In this document: piece by piece, positions 16,607-24,253 of the stretch
Position numbering within the stretch: position 1 is the stretch's first letter
Layout: every line of letters begins with the position of its first letter
Source of the DNA: Gordonia prachuapensis
GTDB lineage: Bacteria > Actinomycetota > Actinomycetes > Mycobacteriales > Mycobacteriaceae
Direction of reading: 5' to 3'
Assembly: GCF_036350515.1 (NCBI RefSeq)
Contig: NZ_JAZDUE010000008.1
Location: 1 to 64,000 of the forward strand
Length of the DNA stretch: 64,000 nucleotides
Program-made: the position numbers and the translations under genes
The notes under the pieces: model-generated
The model's input: only the letters and a program-made list of their open reading frames with translations
Told to the model about the DNA's origin: nothing
The model's database searches: none

Positions 16607-18064
16607 ATGACGAACGAACAGATGGTGACGGGCGCGAACCTCGTTGACGGACAATGGGTGCCGTCGACAACGGGGCGAACGTTCCGAAGTGTGGACCCGG
16701 CCGATCCGGCACAGGTGATCGGGGAGTTCCCCGACTCGACGTCGACCGACGTCGCCGCGGCGGTCGACGGACTGGAGAAGGCGGCGCCGGAGTGGGTCGC
16801 GACCCCGCCCGAGCGCCGCGCCCGGATCCTCGAACGAGCAGCCGATGCGCTGGAGGCCGACGCCGAGCGTCTGGTCGCGGAACTGGTTCGCGAGGAGGGT
16901 AAATCGCGCGCAGAAGCAACCATGGAGGTCAGTCGTACTCCCATGAACCTGCGCTTCTACGCCGGCGAGGCGGTGCGCTCCGGCGGCTCGACCTACCCGG
17001 CTGCCGGGCAGACGATGGTCTGCACCGTGCGTGAGCCGGTCGGCATCGTCGGCGCGATCACCCCGTGGAACTTCCCGCTCAACATCCCTTCCCGCAAGCT
17101 GGGGCCGGCCCTGGCGGCCGGAAACGTCGTGCTGTTCAAGCCGTCCGAGGTCACTCCGCTGATGGGGCAGCGCCTCGTCGAGGCGTTGCTCGCCGGTGGC
17201 CTGCCGCCCACGGCCATCGCCCTGGTCCAGGGCGGCGCCGCCGCCGGCACCGCCGTGGTGGCGGACGAGCGGGTGGCGGCGGTGACGTTCACCGGCTCCA
17301 CCGACGTCGGCGCCGCGATCCACGGGGCGGTCGGGCCGCAACGAAGGACGCAGCTGGAGATGGGCGGCAAGAACCCGACGGTCGTGCTCGACGACGCCGA
17401 CATCGACTTCGCGGCGACGTCGATCGTCAAGGGGGCATTCGGCCTCTCCGGGCAGGCTTGCACCGGCACGAGTCGCGTGGTGGTCGTCGACGCAATCCAC
17501 GACGCGCTCGTGTCCGCGGTCGTCACCAAGGCTGCCGACCTCGCCCTGGGTTCCGGCCTCGAGACCGGGGTGACGATGGGCCCACTGGCGAGTGCTGCGC
17601 AACTGGCGAAGTACCGGGAGTATGTGTCCATCGGTGACGCGGAGGGTGCGGTGCGTCACCAGATCGACGTGGCCGTACCGGAATCCGAGGGCTACTTCGC
17701 CCCGCCGGTGGTGTTCACCGAGACCACACCGGACATGCGGATCGTCCGTGAGGAGATCTTCGGGCCGGTGCTGGCATTTCAGCGGGCACGGGACTTCGAC
17801 GACGCCGTCCGCATCGCCAACGACACCCGATTCGGGATGAGTGCGGCGATCATCACCGCCGACCTGGGTCGTGCCATGGCATTCGGCGCCGCATCGAAGA
17901 CCGGTCTGGTCAAGGTGAATCAGCCGACCACCGGCATGGCCATGAACGCGCCGTTCGGTGGTTACAAGGCCTCCAGCACGCAGATCTCCAAAGAGCAGGC
18001 GGGCCCGTCGATGATGCAGTTCTACCAGGCCGAGAAGACCATCTACCTGACCCCCGCCGGCTGA
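16607..18064 (+). CDS. NAD(P)-dependent aldehyde dehydrogenase
   Basis: This 485-residue ALDH has ITPWNFPLN, the FTGST cofactor motif, general-base Glu251 in EMGGKNP and nucleophile Cys285 in GQACTGTSR, separated by the canonical 34 residues. EEIFGPVLAF and the C-terminal NAPFGGYKASS are also present. It resembles the 2,5-dioxovalerate/alpha-ketoglutaric-semialdehyde group, but this cannot be proven by eye. It should oxidise the aldehyde formed upstream in the pathway. It is in tight operon contact with the ferredoxin reductase. Confidence 0.9.
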   Translation: MTNEQMVTGANLVDGQWVPSTTGRTFRSVDPADPAQVIGEFPDSTSTDVAAAVDGLEKAAPEWVATPPERRARILERAADALEADAERLVAELVREEGKSRAEATMEVSRTPMNLRFYAGEAVRSGGSTYPAAGQTMVCTVREPVGIVGAITPWNFPLNIPSRKLGPALAAGNVVLFKPSEVTPLMGQRLVEALLAGGLPPTAIALVQGGAAAGTAVVADERVAAVTFTGSTDVGAAIHGAVGPQRRTQLEMGGKNPTVVLDDADIDFAATSIVKGAFGLSGQACTGTSRVVVVDAIHDALVSAVVTKAADLALGSGLETGVTMGPLASAAQLAKYREYVSIGDAEGAVRHQIDVAVPESEGYFAPPVVFTETTPDMRIVREEIFGPVLAFQRARDFDDAVRIANDTRFGMSAAIITADLGRAMAFGAASKTGLVKVNQPTTGMAMNAPFGGYKASSTQISKEQAGPSMMQFYQAEKTIYLTPAG

Positions 18065-18090
18065 GCCGGCGCCCGACACGAGGAATCACC

Positions 18091-18447
18091 ATGGAATTCA
18101 GACGAGTCGCCCGCTCGGGGCAGGTTCCCGAGGGAATCGTCCGGCGCTTCTACGCCGAAGAATACGAGGTCGCGGTGTCACGTCTCGACGGCAAGGCCTA
18201 CGCCACGTCGAACTACTGCTCGCACCTCGACTGCCTCCTGTCGTCCGGCAAGCTGGTACAGGATGGAATCGGATGCTCCTGTCACGGAAGCGCATTCGAC
18301 CTGGAAACCGGTGAGCCGATCTGCCCGCCGGCGACCGAACCGATCAAAACCTACCCGGTGGAGGAACGCGACGGCGAGATCTTCGTCGGCATCGATCCGG
18401 CCGACCCGCCGGAAGGCCCGCGGCGTCGCAAGGCCCGGCAGGCATGA
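18091..18447 (+). CDS. Rieske [2Fe-2S] ferredoxin (second copy)
   Basis: This 118-residue protein is a small Rieske ferredoxin with YCSHLDC and GCSCHGSAFD: Cys-x-His and Cys-x2-His cluster ligands about 16 residues apart. PPATEPIKTYPV after the cluster is typical of BphA3-type ferredoxins. It is more compact than the first copy and has a basic tail. Two distinct Rieske carriers in one operon suggest either two oxidation steps or redundancy. Its stop overlaps the GGT-like start by 4 bases (ATGA). Confidence 0.87.
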   Translation: MEFRRVARSGQVPEGIVRRFYAEEYEVAVSRLDGKAYATSNYCSHLDCLLSSGKLVQDGIGCSCHGSAFDLETGEPICPPATEPIKTYPVEERDGEIFVGIDPADPPEGPRRRKARQA

Positions 18448-20045
18448 TCGCCGGGCAGGGACGGCCACCCACCATCGCGACACGGGGGATGGTCGCCACC
18501 AGCCATCCCCTCGCCAGTGCCGCCGGGCTCGAGGTGCTGGCCTCGGGTGGGAACGCGATCGATGCGGCGCTCACCGCCGCCGCGACCACCTGGCTGACCC
18601 TGCCGGGCCAATGCGGCGTCGGGGGCGACGCTTTTGCCGTCGTCCGGGAACCGGACGGACGGGTGTGGACCGTCGGCGGCAGCGGCTACGGACCCGACGG
18701 CGGCACGCCGGAGTTCTATCGCGCACAGGGACTGTCGGCGATACCGTTGGACGGCGCGCTGGCGGTCGCCGCGCCAGGCGCCCCCGCCGCGTTGGCGGCT
18801 CTGCACGCGGGGGGTGCGTCACGATCGCTGTCCGAGCTGTGGGCCGGTCCGGCGCGAATGGCCGAACGCGGAATCCCGTGCTCGGCGAAGACGCGCGACG
18901 ACGTCGCGAAAGCACTTGATCCGATCCGTCGAGACGCCCTGGCCCGCGGTGTCTACACCGACGGCGGCCGCGTGCCACTGGTGGGGCAGCGGTGTCCGCA
19001 ACCCGAACTCGCCCAGACCATTCGCGCCCTGGCCGCCGACCCTCGCGCCATCTATTCGGGCACCCTCGCCCAGCGGTGCGTCGACGCGTTGGTCGCAGCG
19101 GATGCACCGTTCTCCGGGGAGGAGTGGGAGGCGAGCGGCGACGTCGTGCCCGAAGAGCCGATCCGCACCCGGTACCGGGATGCGGTGATCCATCAGACCA
19201 CACCGCCGTCGGCGGGCTGGATGGTCGCCCAGCAGGCCGCGCTGTGTGGCGACGACCTCGGCATGGTTCCGTGGCTCAGCGTCGACGCCGTCGACCGGAT
19301 GGCGCGCGCCGCCCGAGTGGCCTTCGAGGATCGCTTCGCGCAGTGCGGCGCCGACAATGACGGTATCGCAACGATTCTCGACCCTCGACGATTGGCCGAT
19401 CAGCGCGCGGCCCTCGTCGGCAATCCGTCGATGCCCCGGGATTTCGCCGTCGCAGGCGGTGACACGACGTCGTTGGTGGTCGTCGACGACGACGGCCGGG
19501 CGGTCAGTTTCATCCACTCGCTCGCGTTCACCTTCGGCGCAAAGTTCGGAGTCCCGGGCACCGGCATCCTCCTGAACAACCGGCTCGGCCGTGGCGCCTA
19601 CCTGATCGATGGCCATCCGAACGAGGTGAGGCCGCGGCGGAAACCGCTGCACACGCTCAACGCATGGGTGGCGACCGACGACCACGGGGCGCTTGTCTCG
19701 GTCGGCAACACCCCCGGCGGGGACGGTCAGGTGCAGTGGAACATGCAGATCCTCTCGCACCTGCTGGACCACGGACTCGATCCGCAGGAAGCGGTGTCGG
19801 CTCCGCGGTTCACCGTGTTCCCCGGCTCGGATGCCGACGTGATCGGGGCCCCACCAGAGCTCCGAGTGGAGGAGACGATGCCGGAGTCGACGCGCGTCGC
19901 GCTCTCGGAACGAGGTCATCGGGTGCGGGTACAGCCGGCACTGTCGGCCGACGGTAGCGCACAGGTGATCTCACGCGATCCAGGAGGATTCCTGCTCGGC
20001 GGCAGTGATCCACGGCAGGAGGGGGTGGCACTTGGTCTCGAATGA
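18444..20045 (+). CDS. Gamma-glutamyltransferase-family Ntn-hydrolase (cytoplasmic, HpxW-like)
   Basis: This 534-residue protein has the GGT fold: MVATSHPLASAAGLEVLASGGNAIDAA at the start, GQCGVGGDAFAVV, and the processing site GGDTTSLVVVDDDGRAVSF, where Thr341 should become the N-terminal nucleophile of the small subunit. There is no signal peptide, unlike secreted GGTs that act on glutathione, and the usual TTH is TTS. Cytoplasmic GGT-family members such as HpxW hydrolyse oxamate, and others cleave amide side chains. In this operon it probably hydrolyses an amide or gamma-glutamyl intermediate. Translationally coupled to its neighbours. Confidence 0.85.
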   Translation: MIAGQGRPPTIATRGMVATSHPLASAAGLEVLASGGNAIDAALTAAATTWLTLPGQCGVGGDAFAVVREPDGRVWTVGGSGYGPDGGTPEFYRAQGLSAIPLDGALAVAAPGAPAALAALHAGGASRSLSELWAGPARMAERGIPCSAKTRDDVAKALDPIRRDALARGVYTDGGRVPLVGQRCPQPELAQTIRALAADPRAIYSGTLAQRCVDALVAADAPFSGEEWEASGDVVPEEPIRTRYRDAVIHQTTPPSAGWMVAQQAALCGDDLGMVPWLSVDAVDRMARAARVAFEDRFAQCGADNDGIATILDPRRLADQRAALVGNPSMPRDFAVAGGDTTSLVVVDDDGRAVSFIHSLAFTFGAKFGVPGTGILLNNRLGRGAYLIDGHPNEVRPRRKPLHTLNAWVATDDHGALVSVGNTPGGDGQVQWNMQILSHLLDHGLDPQEAVSAPRFTVFPGSDADVIGAPPELRVEETMPESTRVALSERGHRVRVQPALSADGSAQVISRDPGGFLLGGSDPRQEGVALGLE

Positions 20046-20469
20046 GCCGGTCGCGGTGCCGGTACCGCGCGGCAACTACATCCCGGCCACCCGATCGGGT
20101 CCGACGATCCGCACGGCCGGCATGACCCCACGGCGGGCCGGCCAGTTGACGGTCGTGGGCAGGGTGGGCGCCGATGTCGACCTGGACACCGCGTACGCTG
20201 CCGCCGCACTGGCGGTGACGAATGCGATCGCCGCGGCCCGGTCGATGCTCGCCCCCACCGAACGGCTGGAAATCATGGAGATGACCGTCTACATCGCCTG
20301 TGAACCCAATTTCACCCGGTTGTCGGCGGTGGCCGACGGCGCATCGGACACCCTGTCGCAGATGGCCGATGATGTGGCTCTGCCGGCGCGCAGCGCGGTC
20401 GGTGTCTACGCACTCCCGGACGGTGCGCCGGTCGAGGTGGCGTTGGTCGCCGAGGCAGTCCCGCGATGA
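20032..20469 (+). CDS. RidA family enamine/imine deaminase-like protein
   Basis: This protein of about 145 residues has the YjgF/RidA C-terminal motif LPARSAVGVYALPDGAPVEVALVAEAV, including the Arg that binds 2-imino acids in RidA, and the upstream TVVGRVGADVD strand. RidA enzymes hydrolyse reactive imines to keto compounds and ammonia. The TTG at 20032 was chosen because AGGAGGGGG lies 7 bases before it; an in-frame GTG at 20005 is the alternative. It overlaps the end of the GGT-like gene. An imine-handling enzyme suggests that the pathway oxidises a carbon-nitrogen bond. Confidence 0.83.
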   Translation: MVSNEPVAVPVPRGNYIPATRSGPTIRTAGMTPRRAGQLTVVGRVGADVDLDTAYAAAALAVTNAIAAARSMLAPTERLEIMEMTVYIACEPNFTRLSAVADGASDTLSQMADDVALPARSAVGVYALPDGAPVEVALVAEAVPR

Positions 20470-21164
20470 CGACTGTGGCCGACCGGCGGCGGTCGGGGCG
20501 CACGCGGATGGAGGATGCCTCGCTGCATCTCGGGTTGATGATGGCGTTGACATTCGTCACCGGAATCGTCGATGCCGGTGGATACCTCGGCCTCGACCGG
20601 GTCTTCGTCGGCAACATGACCGGCAACGTGGTCATCCTCGGCATGGGCGCTGCGGGCGCCGACGGACTGCCCGTGCTCGGGCCGGTGCTCGCGCTGGTCG
20701 CATTTGTCGTGGGCGCGGGAGCCGGAGGGATCGCGCTGCGAGGACATTCCAGTGGATGGGGCACCCGCGTGACACTGATGCTGGGTCTCGCCTACGGGCT
20801 CATCGCGGCGGGTGCAGCAACCGTCGGGGTGATGGCGTTGACCGAACGCACCCAGATCAGTGCCGCCGTGATGACGGCTGCCGCGATGGGTGTGCAGGCC
20901 GCCGTCGCACGCAAGGTGGGCATCGCCGAGATGACCACCGTCGTCGTGACGTCGACGATCACGGTGTGGGCCATCGAGTTCTGGTCCCGACCCGGCTGGG
21001 CGACGTTCGCCAACCGCCGACTCCTCGCGATCGCGGCCATCTTCGTCGGCGCGTTGCTCGGTGCCTTCCTGCTCGCCATCGGCCCGCTGTGGGTGGTGTT
21101 CGCCGTCGCCGCGGCCGTGGGATGGACGGCCACCGCCGTCGGTCATCTCCGGTCGGTCCGCTGA
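20466..21164 (+). CDS. DUF1275 (YoaK) family membrane protein
   Basis: This 232-residue protein has six or so transmembrane segments and the DUF1275 signature FVTGIVDAGGYLGL followed by FVGNMTGNVVILG. The molecular function of YoaK proteins is unknown; transport has been proposed. It overlaps the RidA gene by 4 bases and ends the operon, so it may move the pathway substrate or product. No terminator hairpin is obvious in the 59 bases before the next gene. Confidence 0.85.
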   Translation: MTTVADRRRSGRTRMEDASLHLGLMMALTFVTGIVDAGGYLGLDRVFVGNMTGNVVILGMGAAGADGLPVLGPVLALVAFVVGAGAGGIALRGHSSGWGTRVTLMLGLAYGLIAAGAATVGVMALTERTQISAAVMTAAAMGVQAAVARKVGIAEMTTVVVTSTITVWAIEFWSRPGWATFANRRLLAIAAIFVGALLGAFLLAIGPLWVVFAVAAAVGWTATAVGHLRSVR

Positions 21165-21223
21165 GGCCGATCGGTCAGGAATCGAGAAGCCGGACCACCG
21201 CTTCGGCGCCTAGCGTCACATAC

Positions 21224-21853
21224 ATGACATCGATCAACTCCCTCAGCCTCGAAGTACCCGACACAACACAAGCGAAGACCTTCTACGACAAGGCGTTCGG
21301 ACTCGGCGAGCGATTGCGGTTCCGGGTGGCCGACGGCCCGTCGACGGGCTTCCGCGGCCACGTCCTCTCGCTCGTCGTACCCGACCCGGCCGTCGTCGAC
21401 TCCCTGTTCGGCCCCGCGCTCGATGAGGGTGCCACCGAGATCAAACCCGCGAAGAAGTCGTTCTGGGGCTACGGCGGCGTGCTCCGGGTACCCGACGGCG
21501 CGATCTGGAAGGTGGCGTCGTCGAGCAAGAAGGACACCGGTGCCCCGGCGCGTCAGGTCGACGACATCGTCGTGCTGATCGGTGCCGCCGATGTCGCGGC
21601 GAGCAAGAGCTTCTACGTCGACCACGGACTCGACGTCGCCAAGAGCTTCGGCCGCAAGTACGTCGAGTTCGTCGCCGACCCCGGGTCGATCAAACTCGCG
21701 CTCTACGGACGCAAGGCCGCCGCCAAGGACGCCGGCGTCGACCCGGCGGGCAGCGGATCGCACCGCGTCGAGATCAACAGCGACGCGGGTGCTTTCGTCG
21801 ATCCGGACGGCTTCGTGTGGCAGTCCGAAACAGTTGGCACTCGAAGCATGTGA
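21224..21853 (+). CDS. VOC superfamily protein (glyoxalase-like), two-repeat
   Basis: This 209-residue protein contains two betaalphabetabetabeta modules: INSLSLEVPDTTQAKTFYDKAFGL, and VLIGAADVAASKSFYVDHGLDV starting near residue 115. Each resembles a glyoxalase/bleomycin-resistance/dioxygenase half. Metal ligands are not clearly conserved, so a catalytic role is uncertain. The CIRCE element of the downstream hsp20 gene overlaps its stop codon. Function unknown. Confidence 0.78.
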   Translation: MTSINSLSLEVPDTTQAKTFYDKAFGLGERLRFRVADGPSTGFRGHVLSLVVPDPAVVDSLFGPALDEGATEIKPAKKSFWGYGGVLRVPDGAIWKVASSSKKDTGAPARQVDDIVVLIGAADVAASKSFYVDHGLDVAKSFGRKYVEFVADPGSIKLALYGRKAAAKDAGVDPAGSGSHRVEINSDAGAFVDPDGFVWQSETVGTRSM

Positions 21854-21860
21854 GTGCTAG
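21834..21860 (+). promoter_or_regulatory. CIRCE element (HrcA operator) upstream of hsp20
   Basis: TTGGCACTC (21834-21842), 9 bases, then GAGTGCTAG (21852-21860) match the CIRCE consensus TTAGCACTC-N9-GAGTGCTAA at 16 of 18 positions. It ends 98 bases before the hsp20 GTG and overlaps the last codons and stop of the VOC gene. HrcA repression of hsp20 is the expected consequence. The hrcA gene itself is not in the window. Confidence 0.85.
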
Positions 21861-21958
21861 CGCTCGCCGCCGAGCAGTGCTATCTTCGTTCTCGTACAGC
21901 GATATGCCACCTGTCACAACCGGTGGTGGGTGGCCTGCGATTCAGGAGGTGAGTAGCT

Positions 21959-22402
21959 GTGCTTCGTTTTGATCCGTTCAGCGACGTTGATGCGCTTGCT
22001 CGTGGATTGATGACCGGCTCGATGGCCGGCACCCAGCGCACACCGCGGTTCATGCCGCTCGACCTGTACAAGGTGGATGATCATTACGTTCTGGTCGCCG
22101 ACCTGCCCGGTGCGGACCCGGGGACCATCGACGTGGACGTCGACAACGGGGTGCTGACCCTGTCCGCGCAGCGCAGCGCGCCGTCGGACGAGGGCGTGCA
22201 GTGGCTGACGAGTGAACGATTCTCCGGCGCCTACCGTCGCCAGCTGACTCTCGGCGACGGCATCGACTCCACCCGGATCACCGCCAACTACGACAACGGC
22301 GTGCTGACCGTGACCATCCCGATGGCAGAGAAGGCCAAACCCCGCAAGATCGCGATCGAGAGCACCGGCCAGTCGCACGCGATCTCCGCTGGGTCAACCT
22401 GA
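21959..22402 (+). CDS. Hsp20/alpha-crystallin small heat-shock protein
   Basis: This 147-residue protein has an N-terminal LRFDPFSDVDALA segment, the alpha-crystallin domain (PLDLYKVDDHYVLVADLPGADP through DNGVLTVTIP) and a short C-terminal tail with KPRKIAIES. It should form oligomers that hold unfolding proteins during heat or oxidative stress. The GTG start follows AGGAGGTGAG with good spacing. The CIRCE element upstream indicates heat induction through HrcA. A strong hairpin follows the stop. Confidence 0.92.
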   Translation: MLRFDPFSDVDALARGLMTGSMAGTQRTPRFMPLDLYKVDDHYVLVADLPGADPGTIDVDVDNGVLTLSAQRSAPSDEGVQWLTSERFSGAYRRQLTLGDGIDSTRITANYDNGVLTVTIPMAEKAKPRKIAIESTGQSHAISAGST

Positions 22403-22418
22403 CCCACAGCGTCTTTCG

Positions 22419-22450
22419 CCCCGCGGTCGTGGGATCCCACGACCGCGGGG
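22419..22450. terminator. Perfect palindromic terminator after hsp20
   Basis: A 32-base perfect palindrome (left arm CCCCGCGGTCGTGGGA) lies 17 bases after the hsp20 stop. A tight loop of about four bases is expected at its centre. It should terminate the heat-shock transcript. Confidence 0.85.
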
Positions 22451-22567
22451 TATCCGCGTACGGAACGGGTGACACCTGCGCCCGCGGCTGATTCGCGCGA
22501 TTCGCCACGAGATCCTCTCCCTGCCACTAACGTCCGGTCCACGGGGGGCCATCCGGCAGGAGCGCTC

Positions 22568-23095
22568 ATGTACAAAAGAATCTTCGTCCGATTCGCCGTC
22601 GCCCTCGTGGCCTTGTTCACGATGGCCGTCATCGCCCCGGCGACGGCAAGTTCCGCACCACCACCCGAACCGAAGCCCGTCGTCGGTCTTGCCGAAGGGG
22701 TGGGGTACTCGATCCAGGTATCTGGTCGCGAGATCAGCTACACGGTGACCGAGGTTCCGCGGACCCTGGGCGGAATACTCCCGGGCGCCTGCACCACCGC
22801 AGTCGTGGACGTGGTCCGCGCAGCGCCTATCGTCGGCCCCGACATCATCGCGATCGTCCTCGGGCAGTCCATCGATGTCCTCGCCCTGCTGCAGGCCGTC
22901 GACGATGCCGACGCAATCACCGCGACGGACCTGCTGACGCCGGCGAACCGGGACGGAACCGTCACCGGTACCTTCGACAACATCCCCGACGGTCTCTACG
23001 CCGTCATGAGCGTCTGCAATCTCAACCCCGATCTGTACGGTCTGACCGGCGCATTCGTCCTCGGCGACGGTCTGAATTACGGATCGTCGGCGTAG
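22568..23095 (+). CDS. Secreted protein of unknown function
   Basis: This 175-residue protein starts MYKRIFVRF, followed by a hydrophobic stretch (VALVALFTMAVIA) and an Ala-rich cleavage region (PATASSA), a typical Sec signal peptide. The mature part has two cysteines (GACTTAV and SVCNLNP) that could form a disulfide, and ends in a Gly/Tyr-rich segment. It resembles small secreted proteins of mycolate actinobacteria, but I do not recognise a named family. A longer in-frame start at 22469 would bury the signal peptide and is rejected. Confidence 0.68.
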   Translation: MYKRIFVRFAVALVALFTMAVIAPATASSAPPPEPKPVVGLAEGVGYSIQVSGREISYTVTEVPRTLGGILPGACTTAVVDVVRAAPIVGPDIIAIVLGQSIDVLALLQAVDDADAITATDLLTPANRDGTVTGTFDNIPDGLYAVMSVCNLNPDLYGLTGAFVLGDGLNYGSSA

Positions 23096-23115
23096 GCTGT
23101 CGACGAGGAGGTCAC

Positions 23116-23478
23116 ATGGCGTTGCAGGAGACCTATCGGCGGTGGATCGACGACCTCTGGAATGGGCCGTCGGACGCTGATCTCCTGGCCGAGAAGGCGC
23201 GCCGAATCGTGACCGCCAACTTCCAGGGGCATTGGCCCGGGCACGATGTGCACGGCCCCGCCGAGCTCGCCGCGGCGATCGCCGAGACCAAGGAGATGTT
23301 CGATTCCATCGAATTCTCCATCGAGGTCGGGCCTTTCGTCGACGGAGAACACGTGGCAGGCCGGTGGGCCGGCGTCGGAACCCGCGACGGACGGACCACC
23401 CGTTTCATCGGCAACGACATCCTGCGGGCGCACGGTGACCGGTTCGCCGAGTACTGGTTAGCGACCTTCCAGCTGTAG
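23116..23478 (+). CDS. SnoaL-like / NTF2-fold small protein
   Basis: This 120-residue protein has the NTF2-like layout: an N-terminal helix with RRWIDDLWNG, a central FQGHWPGHDVHGPAELAAAI, and strands VAGRWAGVGTRDGRTTRFIGNDILR and FAEYWLATFQL. It looks like a SnoaL-type ester cyclase or isomerase relative without identifiable catalytic residues. A GAGGAGG ribosome site precedes the ATG. It follows the secreted-protein gene in the same direction. Confidence 0.75.
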   Translation: MALQETYRRWIDDLWNGPSDADLLAEKARRIVTANFQGHWPGHDVHGPAELAAAIAETKEMFDSIEFSIEVGPFVDGEHVAGRWAGVGTRDGRTTRFIGNDILRAHGDRFAEYWLATFQL

Positions 23479-23550
23479 TGTCGTGCGCCGCCATCTGGTC
23501 CGAGTCCCGCCCATCCGGCTCGCGAGAATCCACGCCGACGGCGCGGGACC

Positions 23551-24204
23551 CTACCGAGCGGTCGGGGGCCAGCGTTCGGTGATCATCGCGGTCATCTCGT
23601 CCACCCATGCATCGTCGAGCGTGGCGTCCCGGCGGATCAGGATGCGGAAGATGGCGGTGCCGGCGACCACCTCGGCGAGCATCGGCAACTCGTCGTCACC
23701 GCGGCGTTCCTGACCGAACCTCGTCTCGAATGCCCCCAGATTGCCGGCCAGACGGGCAATCATCATGCTGTGCACCTGCGGATCGGCGACGGTGTCGGCG
23801 ATCAGCCCGGGCAGCGCCAACCGCACCTCGGGGCTGTCGAACATCTCGCGGACCGTCGCCACCAGCGCGCGGATGTCGGCGCGGATGTCGCCGGAGCCGT
23901 CCGGGGCGGGAACTTCCTCGGCGGCCAGCACGGCCTCGTGGACCAGCTGTGCCTTGCCCGCCCACCGGCGGTAGATGGCGGCGGTGGTGGTCCCGGCGCG
24001 CGCCGCGATCGCCGAGAGGGACAACCCGGAGTATCCGGTCTCGACGATCATCTCCCGGGTGGCGGTGATGATCGCGGCGTCGATTCGGGTGTCGCGCGGC
24101 CGCCCTGGCGACGGCGATGCGGCGCCGGCGACGTTGGCAGAGTCGGCAGAGCCGGGCGGGTCGACGCGCGACCTCTTGCCATCGCTGCGGCGTTCTGGTG
24201 TCAT
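23551..24204 (-). CDS. TetR/AcrR family regulator
   Basis: This 217-residue protein has a disordered N-terminus and an HTH at about residues 40-85 (ATREMIVETGYSGLSLSAIAARAGTTTAAIYRRWAGKAQLV), followed by a TetR C-terminal ligand domain. It diverges with 49 bases from the next operon, and the gap contains a palindromic site. It is therefore the probable local repressor of the 24.3-28.7 kb operon and of itself. Confidence 0.9.
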   Translation of the reverse strand: MTPERRSDGKRSRVDPPGSADSANVAGAASPSPGRPRDTRIDAAIITATREMIVETGYSGLSLSAIAARAGTTTAAIYRRWAGKAQLVHEAVLAAEEVPAPDGSGDIRADIRALVATVREMFDSPEVRLALPGLIADTVADPQVHSMMIARLAGNLGAFETRFGQERRGDDELPMLAEVVAGTAIFRILIRRDATLDDAWVDEMTAMITERWPPTAR

Positions 24205-24220
24205 AGGCCAATCCTAATTC

Positions 24221-24241
24221 CAATACAGTGTGCATCGTATT
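24221..24241. promoter_or_regulatory. Candidate TetR operator
   Basis: AATAC at 24222-24226 is mirrored by GTATT at 24237-24241 across 10 bases, giving an imperfect 21-bp palindrome in the short gap between the TetR gene and its divergent operon. It overlaps the expected core promoters of both. Its inner 13-mer recurs in inverse at 9967-9979. Confidence 0.55.
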
Positions 24242-24253
24242 TGAGGGAGTGTC

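Noticed and set aside
21911..21945. RNA thermometer in the hsp20 leader
   Set aside because: CCACC and GGTGG can pair upstream of the ribosome site, but the AGGAGG itself is not clearly sequestered. The CIRCE element already explains heat control.
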